Position numbers and translations under genes: made by a program. A stretch of DNA of 64,000 nt from Algoriphagus aestuarii (lineage in GTDB: Bacteria > Bacteroidota > Bacteroidia > Cytophagales > Cyclobacteriaceae): positions 372,001-436,000 of the forward strand of contig JAFIDK010000001.1 of the NCBI GenBank assembly GCA_017051695.1. The letters run 5' to 3'. This document shows positions 40,607 to 49,161 of this stretch, piece by piece (the first letter of the stretch is position 1; every line of letters begins with the position of its first letter). The notes under the pieces were generated by a model, which ran no database searches, was not told the origin of the DNA, and saw only the letters and a program-made list of their open reading frames with translations.

Positions 40607-43426
40607 TTATCTACTCAAATAGAGGTTTCTCTCTGAATAGATTTTCAAGAAATAATCGTCCATCAGGTCATCTATAAAATAAATCGCTTCACCGGTTGAC
40701 TTCATTTCAGGGCCCAATTCTTTGTTTACATTCGGGAATTTGTGGAATGAGAAAACGGGTTCTTTGATAGCATAACCCTTTTTCACAGGTTTGAATTCAA
40801 AATCCGTTACTTTTTTCTCTCCTAGCATCACCTTTACGGCATAATTCACATAAGGTTCTTGATAAGCCTTACAGATAAACGGAACGGTCCGAGATGCCCT
40901 TGGGTTTGCCTCGATGATATAAACTTTATCATTTTTGATCGCAAACTGGATGTTGATCAAACCGACTGTTTTCAATGCCAAAGCAATTTTTTCAGTATAA
41001 GTCTCAATCTGACGGATCACTAAGTCTCCCAAATTATAAGGAGGAAGCACCGCATAGGAATCACCTGAGTGAATTCCTGCAGGCTCTATGTGTTGCATGA
41101 TACCGATGATATACACATTCTCCCCATCACAGATCGCATCTGCTTCTGCTTCAATAGCACCTTCCAGGAAATGATCAAGTAGAATCTCATTGTTAGGAAT
41201 ATCACGAAGCACATTGACTACGTGCTCTTCCAGTTCCTTTTCGTTGATCACAATTTTCATCCCTTGTCCACCTAATACATAGGATGGTCTTACCAATAAT
41301 GGGAATCCGATAGTTTTGCAAAGCTCAAGGGCTTCATCTGTATTGTGAACAGTTCCAAACTCAGGATAAGGAACATCATTTTCTTTCAATAGCGTAGAGA
41401 ACAAGCCTCTATCTTCAGCCAAATCCAAAGCTTCGAAACTTGTACCGATGATTTTGATTCCGTATTTCTCCAGTTTTTCTGCTAATTTCAAAGCAGTCTG
41501 ACCACCAAGCTGAACGATTACACCTTCTGGTTTTTCATGAAGGATGATTTCGTAGATATGCTCCCAGAAAACCGGCTCAAAATACAACTTATCAGCCACG
41601 TCGAAGTCAGTAGAAACTGTCTCAGGGTTACAGTTGATCATGATGGTTTCGTAGCCGCATTCTTTGGCTGCCAATACCCCATGTACACAAGAGTAGTCAA
41701 ATTCAATCCCTTGACCTACACGGTTAGGACCTGAACCTAATACTACAATCTTCTTTTTGTCTGTTTTGATGGACTCATTTTCTTCTCCGAAGGAAGAATA
41801 GTAATATGGAGTTTGCGCTTCAAACTCTGCCGCACAGGTATCTACCAATTTATAGACACGCTTGATACCCATTTCCTCATAGCGCTTATTGAAAACTTCA
41901 CTTTCCAGACAGCCAAGCAAATGAGCCAACTGACGGTCAGCATAGCCTCTTTTCTTTGCCATGTCCATCAGGTCAAACGGAATGGTATTGATATCAAATT
42001 TTTCAATCTCATCTTCGAGATGAACCAATTCCTCGATTTGTCTCAAGAACCATTTATCGATCTTGGTTAGATCATGAATAGTTCTAAAGGAAATACCCAG
42101 CTTAAAGGCATCATAGACATGAAACAATCTATTCCAGCTTGGATTTGCCAGAGAGTAAAGGATTTTATCTTGGTCTTTCAATTCTTTACCATCAGCACCC
42201 AGGCCGTTTCTCTTGATTTCAAGAGACTGACATGCCTTTTGTAGGGCTTCTTGAAAGTTTCTACCGATTCCCATTACTTCTCCTACTGCTTTCATGGATA
42301 GTCCTAATCGACGATCAGAGCCTTTGAATTTGTCAAAGTTCCAACGCGGAATTTTTACAATCACATAATCAATCGCAGGTTCAAAGAACGCGGAAGTCGT
42401 GCCGGTAATTGAGTTTGGCAATTCGTCCAAGTTATATCCGATAGCAAGCTTTGCTGCTACTTTAGCGATTGGATACCCAGTAGCTTTGGATGCCAAAGCA
42501 GAGGATCTGGAAACTCTTGGGTTAATTTCGATACCGATGATGGTTTCATTATCAGGACTCACTGAGAACTGAACATTACAGCCTCCGGCGAAATTACCGA
42601 TGCTGTTCATCATGGTAATCGCATAATTTCTCATGCGCTGATAAACGGTATCCGGTAAAGTCAAAGCAGGTGCCACGGTTATGGAATCACCAGTATGAAC
42701 TCCCATCGGATCGAAGTTCTCGATAGAACAGATCACGATCATATTCCCGATGTTATCACGCATTACTTCCAGTTCGTATTCTTTCCAACCGAGGATACTT
42801 TGCTCGATCAAAACTTCGTGAACTGGAGATGCTTGAAGTCCGGCACTGAGGTGTTTTTCGAAGTCTTCTGCTTTTTCCACAAAAGCTCCACCCGCACCAC
42901 CAAGTGTATAGGAAGCTCTAATAATAAGCGGGAAGCCAATTTCTTGAGCGATTTCCTTTCCTTGAAGAAAAGAGGTGGCTGTTGCACCTTTACAAACTCC
43001 GACACCGATTTTTTCCATCAGTGCTTTGAATTTTTCTCTGTTTTCGGCTGTGTCGATGGCATCGATATCCACACCGATCATTCTGGTATTGAATTTCTTC
43101 CAAATACCTGCGTTTTCGCAATCTATTGCAAGGTTGAGAGCTGTTTGCCCACCCATGGTAGGAAGTACCGCATCGATATCCGGATGATCTTTGAGGATCT
43201 TGATGATGGATTTCTTCTCCAAAGGAAGCAAATACACATGATCTGCTGTCACCGGATCAGTCATGATGGTGGCAGGGTTTGAGTTGATCAGCGTTACCGT
43301 GATGCCTTCTTCACGAAGGGATCTGGCTGCTTGGGAACCTGAATAGTCAAATTCACATGCTTGACCGATGACGATGGGACCGGAACCGATGATGAGTACG
43401 TGCTTGATGCTACTATCTTTTGGCAT
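40607..43426 (-). CDS. carB: Carbamoyl-phosphate synthase large subunit, without the C-terminal allosteric domain
   Basis: A 939-residue enzyme making carbamoyl phosphate from bicarbonate, ATP and ammonia for pyrimidine and arginine synthesis. Both ATP-grasp halves are complete (GSGPIVIGQACEFDYSGSQA at the start; GSGPNRVGQGIEFDYSCVHG for the second, near residue 560). It ends SERNLYLSR just after the second ATP-grasp. E. coli CarB has 1073 residues, with an MGS-type domain binding UMP and ornithine at the end; that ~130-residue domain is absent here. No carA lies nearby. Confidence 0.95.
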   Translation of the reverse strand: MPKDSSIKHVLIIGSGPIVIGQACEFDYSGSQAARSLREEGITVTLINSNPATIMTDPVTADHVYLLPLEKKSIIKILKDHPDIDAVLPTMGGQTALNLAIDCENAGIWKKFNTRMIGVDIDAIDTAENREKFKALMEKIGVGVCKGATATSFLQGKEIAQEIGFPLIIRASYTLGGAGGAFVEKAEDFEKHLSAGLQASPVHEVLIEQSILGWKEYELEVMRDNIGNMIVICSIENFDPMGVHTGDSITVAPALTLPDTVYQRMRNYAITMMNSIGNFAGGCNVQFSVSPDNETIIGIEINPRVSRSSALASKATGYPIAKVAAKLAIGYNLDELPNSITGTTSAFFEPAIDYVIVKIPRWNFDKFKGSDRRLGLSMKAVGEVMGIGRNFQEALQKACQSLEIKRNGLGADGKELKDQDKILYSLANPSWNRLFHVYDAFKLGISFRTIHDLTKIDKWFLRQIEELVHLEDEIEKFDINTIPFDLMDMAKKRGYADRQLAHLLGCLESEVFNKRYEEMGIKRVYKLVDTCAAEFEAQTPYYYSSFGEENESIKTDKKKIVVLGSGPNRVGQGIEFDYSCVHGVLAAKECGYETIMINCNPETVSTDFDVADKLYFEPVFWEHIYEIILHEKPEGVIVQLGGQTALKLAEKLEKYGIKIIGTSFEALDLAEDRGLFSTLLKENDVPYPEFGTVHNTDEALELCKTIGFPLLVRPSYVLGGQGMKIVINEKELEEHVVNVLRDIPNNEILLDHFLEGAIEAEADAICDGENVYIIGIMQHIEPAGIHSGDSYAVLPPYNLGDLVIRQIETYTEKIALALKTVGLINIQFAIKNDKVYIIEANPRASRTVPFICKAYQEPYVNYAVKVMLGEKKVTDFEFKPVKKGYAIKEPVFSFHKFPNVNKELGPEMKSTGEAIYFIDDLMDDYFLKIYSERNLYLSR

Positions 43427-43473
43427 TACAAGAGGGGAATAGAGAGATGAAATTACTTACGTCCAAATTGGGG

Positions 43474-43481
43474 CAAAATTA
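43474..43481 (-). promoter_or_regulatory. Possible TAnnTTTG promoter element for carB
   Basis: On the minus strand TAATTTTG, 47 bases before the carB start. No TTG at the ideal distance upstream, so moderate support only. Confidence 0.35.
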
Positions 43482-43577
43482 GAAAAAAAATCCCGAAGGG
43501 GAAGGGTAAATTCCAATTAATCTGGCAAAGTATTGACAAATCCTTAATTAGAATCCTGGGGAAATAGCAAAAACAAC

Positions 43578-44063
43578 CTATTCTTTCCAGCGAAAACTTT
43601 TCTGATCAATCGCTCTCATGGTGCACACTATCCCATCCAGATGATCATATTCATGCTGTACTAATTCTGAAATCGCACCTGAAACCTCCCATTCCTGCTG
43701 CTCCCAATTTTCATCTCTAAAGACTAATGTCAATGATTGATGCCTTTTTACTTTCACCAACAAATTCGGGAAACTCATGCAGTCATCCCATACCTCAAAC
43801 ATGTCCTCGCTTTTGTTATTCAATTCAGGATTAAGAATTATATAGGGTCTATCCAAGTTTAGATAAAACATCCGCTTCATAATTCCCAACTGTGGAGCTG
43901 CGATTCCTCTGCCGAAACCATACACGCTTCGAATATCTTCCATGGCCTCATGAAGTTGCTGAGCCCAATTTGGGACCTGGTTTAATTCTGATTCAAGAAC
44001 GGGCTCACATATTTCATAAAGTCTAGGATCGCCGAGTTTTAGAATGTCGTTGATGGTTTTCAT
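43578..44063 (-). CDS. Divergent peptide deformylase
   Basis: A 161-residue deformylase-family metalloenzyme that removes the formyl group from nascent proteins. Motif 1 is GRGIAAPQLG (residues 51-60), and motif 3 is QHEYDHLDG (metal histidines 137 and 141, catalytic Glu138). Motif 2, usually EGCLS, reads DDCMS, with the metal cysteine Cys95 kept. The length is near the usual 165-190 residues. It may be a second, specialised deformylase; a canonical def elsewhere cannot be checked here. Confidence 0.85.
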   Translation of the reverse strand: MKTINDILKLGDPRLYEICEPVLESELNQVPNWAQQLHEAMEDIRSVYGFGRGIAAPQLGIMKRMFYLNLDRPYIILNPELNNKSEDMFEVWDDCMSFPNLLVKVKRHQSLTLVFRDENWEQQEWEVSGAISELVQHEYDHLDGIVCTMRAIDQKSFRWKE

Positions 44064-44240
44064 AAGTTAAATCAAACATTCTTAAAAATTCTTCTACCCA
44101 ATATGGGGTATTTTTCAACTATAAGATGAATTTAACTGAATTTATATTTGAACTTTAATAATAATAATATGTTAGTAAAAGTTAACTAGTTGGTTAGTGC
44201 TCTTGGCCAAGGGAAGTTATTCTTTAAAATTTAAACCATT

Positions 44241-44429
44241 ATGAAAAAAGTAAAGTATTTCGCAATTGCAGGCTCTCTTTGCCTGATGTTTGGAATTTCA
44301 ATTTTTCCCAAAGTAAAAGCTCAATCTAGTAATTACCGTATTTACCGATCAGGTGAAGGCTGGTATGGATGCTATGAACCTGGAGGAAATTGCTATTCAG
44401 AGGATCCTTTTGAAGAGAAGGATGTTTAA
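44241..44429 (+). CDS. Short secreted peptide, NVEALA-like
   Basis: A 62-residue preprotein with a signal peptide (about residues 1-27, PKVKAQ) and a ~35-residue mature part containing two cysteines (WYGCYEPGGNCYSEDP). It resembles the small NVEALA-type exported peptides of Bacteroidota, although the NVEALA motif itself is missing. It is followed by a perfect 14-bp-arm palindrome and then a DUF4221 lipoprotein, an association often seen for such peptides. Function unknown. Confidence 0.65.
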   Translation: MKKVKYFAIAGSLCLMFGISIFPKVKAQSSNYRIYRSGEGWYGCYEPGGNCYSEDPFEEKDV

Positions 44430-44437
44430 ATCTATTC

Positions 44438-44469
44438 AAATTCCTTCCTTCTTAAGAAGGAAGGAATTT
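44438..44469 (+). terminator. Perfect palindrome after the peptide gene; terminator or attenuator
   Basis: AAATTCCTTCCTTC and its exact inverse flank TTAA, a 32-base perfect palindrome, followed by T-rich sequence (TATTTTGC). It lies between the peptide and the DUF4221 gene. It may let most transcripts stop after the peptide while some read through. Confidence 0.7.
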
Positions 44470-44511
44470 TATTTTGCAAGTTCAAATTTTTTATTTCTAG
44501 GACAAAATTTC

Positions 44512-45684
44512 ATGAGAGTGATTAAAATAATTCAAAACTTCTATCTTTTTTTTCTAATAACTGCATTAATAGTGTCATGCAAAAGTAATTCAGGATCAGA
44601 AGATGGGCAGATTAAAACTTTAAAACATAGTCTTGAAAAAGCTTTTACGCTTAGATTAGAGGGTGTACCCACCAAGACTTGGATGGTTGAGACAAAGACC
44701 TTAAATGGGATAGAATATCTGTTTTATGGAGATGTGAAATCCCAAAGTCAGATTTTAGTCTACAATATGGATTCCCAAAAATGGGCTGATACGCTTACAT
44801 TCGATAGAGAGGGACCAAATGGTATTGGAAAAATGAATGGTTTTTTTGTCAAGTCATTAGACTCTATCTATGTTTCCAACAGCTTTGGTCTAAAAGTTCA
44901 CCTTATGCAGGGGAACAAAAAACTCAGATCCTATGATCTAAGAAATGGACTAAGCTCCTCCTCTCCAAGCATCATACCTTTTACCACAAACAACGCTCTC
45001 AGCGGTATTCTTGGAAATAAACTTTTTTACTATGGATTTCCTGATCTCTCAACAAATACCCCTACTTTTTATAATGATGCCCTGATTGGGCAATCTGTTA
45101 ACTTACAATCTGGCGAAGTGGTTCAGGGCGGTGGCTATCCAACCCAATATCACAATCACGCATGGCCAGGGGTAAACACTATTTTTAATGATCAGTTAGT
45201 TTTAGAAGATTATGTCATTCAATCATACAGTCTAGACGATTCTATCTCGGTTTTCGACAAGAATTTTAATTTAATTGAGAGAATAAACATCCCAAACAAC
45301 TACAAGAAAATGCCCATAAACTATGACGGAAAAATTTCTGAAAAAGAGTCTGAACGGGCTTATTTTGATTTTTGGAGTAGGGGGTTCTATTCTTCCATTT
45401 TTTACAATGAAAAAACACAGCACATCTATAGGTGCTTTACTTATTCCAAATCAAATCCTGATGATTATTCAGATTTCGAAGAATATAAAAAGACTTTTAT
45501 AAAAGGCTATACAATCTTTGATTATAAAAACCGAAAATTAATTGGGCAAATTGAAATGGATGCCGCTGAACAAGACCAATTTCCAACTTTATTTGCGGGA
45601 TCCAAAGGTCTATATATCAGCAAAGAAAATCCTGATGAGCCTGAAGTAGACTTCTATTTGTTGATATGGGAAAAATTCGAATAG
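44512..45684 (+). CDS. DUF4221-like lipoprotein (beta-propeller type)
   Basis: A 390-residue predicted lipoprotein. The ATG at 44512 (MRVIKIIQNFYLFFLITALI) gives a signal peptide with lipobox VSCK; the longer frame from 44353 overlaps the peptide gene in another frame and is rejected. Repeated beta-strand units (ILVYNMDSQKWADTLTF; ISVFDKNFNLIERINI; YTIFDYKNRKLIGQIEM) suggest a beta-propeller like the 6-bladed DUF4221/BF3164 proteins. Likely anchored in the outer or inner membrane facing the periplasm. It overlaps the next gene by 19 bases. Confidence 0.7.
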   Translation: MRVIKIIQNFYLFFLITALIVSCKSNSGSEDGQIKTLKHSLEKAFTLRLEGVPTKTWMVETKTLNGIEYLFYGDVKSQSQILVYNMDSQKWADTLTFDREGPNGIGKMNGFFVKSLDSIYVSNSFGLKVHLMQGNKKLRSYDLRNGLSSSSPSIIPFTTNNALSGILGNKLFYYGFPDLSTNTPTFYNDALIGQSVNLQSGEVVQGGGYPTQYHNHAWPGVNTIFNDQLVLEDYVIQSYSLDDSISVFDKNFNLIERINIPNNYKKMPINYDGKISEKESERAYFDFWSRGFYSSIFYNEKTQHIYRCFTYSKSNPDDYSDFEEYKKTFIKGYTIFDYKNRKLIGQIEMDAAEQDQFPTLFAGSKGLYISKENPDEPEVDFYLLIWEKFE

Positions 45685-46124
45685 TATTTGTTGCTCTACT
45701 TTTATTTAGCTGTAATAAGAACAACACTCATGGCTGGGTTCAAACTTTTGGTAACAAGAATACAAATAACTCATTTTATATCTTTATACCTCTGGAAAAT
45801 TCATGTGGTTCCTGCCAAAAATCTCTGGGTGAATGTCTCTCAAAGAATCATGTAAGTTTAAAAAAAAATAACTTACAATTTGTTCTCCTTGGAAAGGATG
45901 ATTTTACCCTCCAAGATTATAAGCAACAATACCTTTCTTCGTTCCCTTTTATTTTTGAAGATAAAGAACTTCACTTCCTGAATTCAAACTACTTAGAAGG
46001 AGAATACCCTTACTTTAAAATAAAGTTATTAGAATTGAAAGATGGTGTGTTAGTTCAAAACATATCTTTGGAACCCGGCTCTAGCGAATTGATTTTTAAT
46101 CAGTTAGAAAGCTTCTTTAAATAG
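45666..46124 (+). CDS. Thioredoxin-like lipoprotein with CxxC
   Basis: A 152-residue predicted lipoprotein (lipobox LLFSC, Cys16). After a beta-strand (NSFYIFIPLEN) comes a CGSC pair (Cys47, Cys50), then a helix and strand (LQFVLLGKDDF), as in thioredoxin-fold proteins. The cis-Pro region would be EGEYPYFK. It overlaps the DUF4221 gene and probably acts in the same complex or operon, possibly as a thiol oxidoreductase on the cysteine-bearing peptide (inference). Confidence 0.65.
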   Translation: MGKIRIVFVALLLFSCNKNNTHGWVQTFGNKNTNNSFYIFIPLENSCGSCQKSLGECLSKNHVSLKKNNLQFVLLGKDDFTLQDYKQQYLSSFPFIFEDKELHFLNSNYLEGEYPYFKIKLLELKDGVLVQNISLEPGSSELIFNQLESFFK

Positions 46125-46285
46125 TGAAATAATTTTATCAAATAAAAAATCAATATTGTAGCTCCGCAGCAGTAAAGCTTATGCATTAATTCAATTTATA
46201 TTGAACTGATATCTTATAATAGTCAAAAAAACATCTGTGAGATAAAGGAGATTTGAATTAAAGTATTTCTTACCCTCCTTTTCCC

Positions 46286-46293
46286 TACTTTTG
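46286..46293 (+). promoter_or_regulatory. TAnnTTTG element directly before the ABC-F start
   Basis: TACTTTTG ends 4 bases before the ATG at 46298. With normal spacing transcription would begin at or next to the ATG, giving a leaderless or nearly leaderless mRNA. Confidence 0.5.
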
Positions 46294-46297
46294 CGGC

Positions 46298-48211
46298 ATG
46301 AATTACCTTTCGGTCGAAAACCTCAGTAAAGCTTTCGGGGAACGCAAGCTTTTTTCCAATATCTCTTTTGGCATTTCCCAAGGCCAGAAAATCGCTTTAG
46401 TGGGTATCAATGGTGCAGGAAAATCCACTTTGATGAAAATCATCATGGGCTTGGAGATTCCTGATACCGGTCAAGTTGGAATTAACCAACAGGTGAAGGT
46501 CGCTTATGTACACCAAAACCCGGTTTTTGAAGGTACAATGAATATTTACCAGACCATTTTTGATCAAAGTAATTCTGAAATTCTTAAGGTAATAGAGGAT
46601 TATCACAAAGCCATGCTGGAAGCAGAAAGGGGCATTGATAACTCCGACAAAATGGCTGTCCTTTTCGAGAAAATGGATGCCTTCCAGGCTTGGGATTTTG
46701 AGTATCAGGTAAAGGAAGTTCTGGGGAAACTGGGACTACATGACACAGAATTGCCTGTTGGAACACTTTCAGGAGGTCAGCGAAAGCGCGTTGCTTTGGC
46801 AAAAGCCATTTTGGAAAAACCTGATTTGCTTTTACTCGACGAACCTACCAACCATTTGGATTTGGAAACCATCGAATGGCTTGAAGACTATTTGGCAAAA
46901 GCGAATCTTGCCCTTTTTATGGTTACGCACGATCGATATTTTTTAGAGAAAGTGACCAATGAAATCCTGGAACTTGATCAAGGAAAAGTACATCGCTACC
47001 TGGGTAATTATGGCTATTTCTTGGATAAGAAAGCCGAACGGATGGAAATTGAAGATATTGAGTTAGAAAAAGCTAAAAGTCTTTACAAAAAAGAACTCGA
47101 TTGGATTCGTCGTCAGCCGAAAGCAAGAAGTACCAAAGCTAAATATCGGGTAGATGCTTTCGAAGAAACTAAAGAAAAAGCCTCCCAGAAGCGTGAAGAG
47201 CGGGATATCCAGTTAACCGTGACTACGCAGCGTCTTGGAAATAAGATCATTGAAATCGAAAAGATGCAAAAGTCCTTTGGGGACAAAGCCATCGTCAATG
47301 ATTTCTCATATACTTTCAGGAAGAAAGATCGTGTGGGGATTGTAGGACCTAATGGTGCCGGAAAAACCACTTTCCTTAATATGATTACCGGGCAATTGGC
47401 GCCGGATGCCGGGAAAATCTCGATTGGACAAACCACTGCATTTGGTTATTACAGACAGGAAGAAAGCAGTTTTGACGAGGAAAAGCGATTGATCGATATC
47501 GTCAAGGACGTGGCCGAAGTCGTGAATATCGCAGGAGGAGCTACCATAACCGTTTCGCAGTTTTTGACCCAGTTTGGGTTTCCTCCGAAGCAGCAACATA
47601 CTCCGATTGCCAAACTCAGCGGTGGAGAGCGTAGAAGACTTCAGCTCTTGATGGTTTTGATCAAGAATCCAAACTTCCTGATTCTCGATGAACCTACCAA
47701 CGATCTAGATTTGATGACGCTAAACACACTGGAGGAATTTTTGGATTCCTTTCCAGGCTGTTTGATTATCGTATCTCACGATCGATATTTCATGGATCGA
47801 TTGGTGGAGCATTTGTTTGTCTTCGAAGGTGAGGGAGAGATTAAGGACTTCCCAGGTAACTATAGTGAATTCAGAGAATGGGAAAAGGAAGAAAGTACAA
47901 AGTCCAAAGTACCAAGTACCAAGACTTCGGATTATAAAAGTGAGCCTGAAACTAAATTAGAGGCTTCAACTCCGATCAGCCAGACAAAAGCAAAAGCAAG
48001 CTATAAGCAGAAGCAGGAATTTAAAGAAGTGAATACTTCGATCGCCATATTGGAAAAGGAAAAGTCCAGCATCACTGATAAAATCGCTGCTGGAATCGAT
48101 GATCATGAGGAATTGATCAAGCAATCGAATCGGATAGCGGAGATAGATACTCAGCTAGAAGAATTGGAATTGACTTGGTTAGAATTAAGTGAGTTGGAAG
48201 GAATAGAATAA
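46298..48211 (+). CDS. ABC-F family ATPase (Uup-like)
   Basis: A 637-residue soluble protein with two ABC domains and no membrane part, as in ribosome-acting ABC-F proteins. Domain 1: Walker A GINGAGKST near residue 37, signature LSGGQRKRVALAKAIL, Walker B LLLLDEPTNHLD. A linker rich in Lys/Arg (WIRRQPKARSTKAKYRV) follows, then domain 2: GPNGAGKTT, LSGGERRRLQLLMVL, LILDEPTNDLD. A C-terminal coiled coil (residues ~565-637) matches Uup, not EttA. It probably resolves stalled ribosomes or branched DNA. Confidence 0.9.
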   Translation: MNYLSVENLSKAFGERKLFSNISFGISQGQKIALVGINGAGKSTLMKIIMGLEIPDTGQVGINQQVKVAYVHQNPVFEGTMNIYQTIFDQSNSEILKVIEDYHKAMLEAERGIDNSDKMAVLFEKMDAFQAWDFEYQVKEVLGKLGLHDTELPVGTLSGGQRKRVALAKAILEKPDLLLLDEPTNHLDLETIEWLEDYLAKANLALFMVTHDRYFLEKVTNEILELDQGKVHRYLGNYGYFLDKKAERMEIEDIELEKAKSLYKKELDWIRRQPKARSTKAKYRVDAFEETKEKASQKREERDIQLTVTTQRLGNKIIEIEKMQKSFGDKAIVNDFSYTFRKKDRVGIVGPNGAGKTTFLNMITGQLAPDAGKISIGQTTAFGYYRQEESSFDEEKRLIDIVKDVAEVVNIAGGATITVSQFLTQFGFPPKQQHTPIAKLSGGERRRLQLLMVLIKNPNFLILDEPTNDLDLMTLNTLEEFLDSFPGCLIIVSHDRYFMDRLVEHLFVFEGEGEIKDFPGNYSEFREWEKEESTKSKVPSTKTSDYKSEPETKLEASTPISQTKAKASYKQKQEFKEVNTSIAILEKEKSSITDKIAAGIDDHEELIKQSNRIAEIDTQLEELELTWLELSELEGIE

Positions 48212-48347
48212 GGCTAAAGCGAAATACGCCTTCTGAGGGATACGCTTCGCGAGATAAATTTGATTTTCATCTTATCTGCGTAGCTATCTTATTTAATATC
48301 TGCTCGAAGAGCTTTCTTTTTAAAAAATTAAGATCTGTCTGAGGCTA

Positions 48348-48395
48348 AATGGGCTTCGATCCCGTACAACTGTCGGGACGCTCAGCCTGACTTTT
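48348..48395. repeat. REP-like intergenic inverted repeat
   Basis: AGGCT...AGCCT outer arms enclose TCCCG / CGGGA inner arms, with GGGCTTCGATCCCG and CGGGACGCTCAGCC. It resembles the short GCTTCG...CGCTCAG repeats scattered in Bacteroidota genomes; a related centre occurs at about 20015-20035. Confidence 0.4.
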
Positions 48396-48423
48396 TCAGA
48401 TTTCTGATTTTAGACTTCTGAAT

Positions 48424-49140
48424 TCAAATTCTTCCTTTCAAAAAATCCTGCCTGACATTCTCATCAAATTTTTCGATGGCATAGCGTAAGGCGGTTCTAG
48501 GCATTTGTTGGTAATGCTTTTTCAAAAATGCATACTCAACCTCATAATCCTGATTTCCAATCTCTCTTAGCATCCATCCAACAGCTTTATGCATTAGGTC
48601 ATGAGGATGATCGATGAGTTTTTCAGCTAAAGACAATGCATCCTTAAACTTTCCTCTTTTGATCCAATAATAGGTGCTGACCATCGCTACTCGCTGACTC
48701 CAAAGATGACTCTTTGCGGCCAATTCATAAAAAAGCGATTTGTCTCGATTCAGATAATAATGCCCTAAAATCTGATGGCATGAACTATCTACCAAATCCC
48801 AGTTATTTACCCATTTTAAATTCGAAAGGTAAAAGTCCACCAACTTCTTTCTCTCCTCGTCTGATTTCAGCTTTTCATAGCGATAGACCAAAATTAAAAC
48901 AGCTGTCAATCTGACCTCGTGATAGGCATCGCGCATCAAAATTTCTATTTCTTCGAGACTTATTTCTTTGTAAACAGACTTGGCTATTTTTCGCTGCTCA
49001 GGAACTTTCACTCCTAAGAACTGATCGCCCTCTCCATATTCTCCCGGGCCAGATTTAAAAAATATAGGAAAAAAAGCAGCTTTCTCAGGGATAGCCTTAT
49101 CCTTTAGGGCGGCTTTGATTTGCTCTACCAATAATGTCAT
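48424..49140 (-). CDS. DNA alkylation repair protein (AlkD-like HEAT repeat)
   Basis: A 238-residue all-helical HEAT-repeat protein of the AlkD family of DNA glycosylases, which remove N3/N7 alkylpurines. Family pattern: FLGVKVPEQRKIAKSV, then AYHEVRLTAVLILVYRY, WVNNWDLVDSSCHQILG (the W and D near the DNA face) and HDLMHKAVGWMLREIG. The length is typical. It lies 21 bases downstream of the receptor gene in the same direction. Confidence 0.88.
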   Translation of the reverse strand: MTLLVEQIKAALKDKAIPEKAAFFPIFFKSGPGEYGEGDQFLGVKVPEQRKIAKSVYKEISLEEIEILMRDAYHEVRLTAVLILVYRYEKLKSDEERKKLVDFYLSNLKWVNNWDLVDSSCHQILGHYYLNRDKSLFYELAAKSHLWSQRVAMVSTYYWIKRGKFKDALSLAEKLIDHPHDLMHKAVGWMLREIGNQDYEVEYAFLKKHYQQMPRTALRYAIEKFDENVRQDFLKGRI

Positions 49141-49161
49141 TCCCGAATTTAGGAGTAATTT

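Noticed and set aside
44353-44511. N-terminal extension of the DUF4221 lipoprotein
   Set aside because: It overlaps the secreted peptide gene and the palindrome in another frame and would hide the signal peptide.
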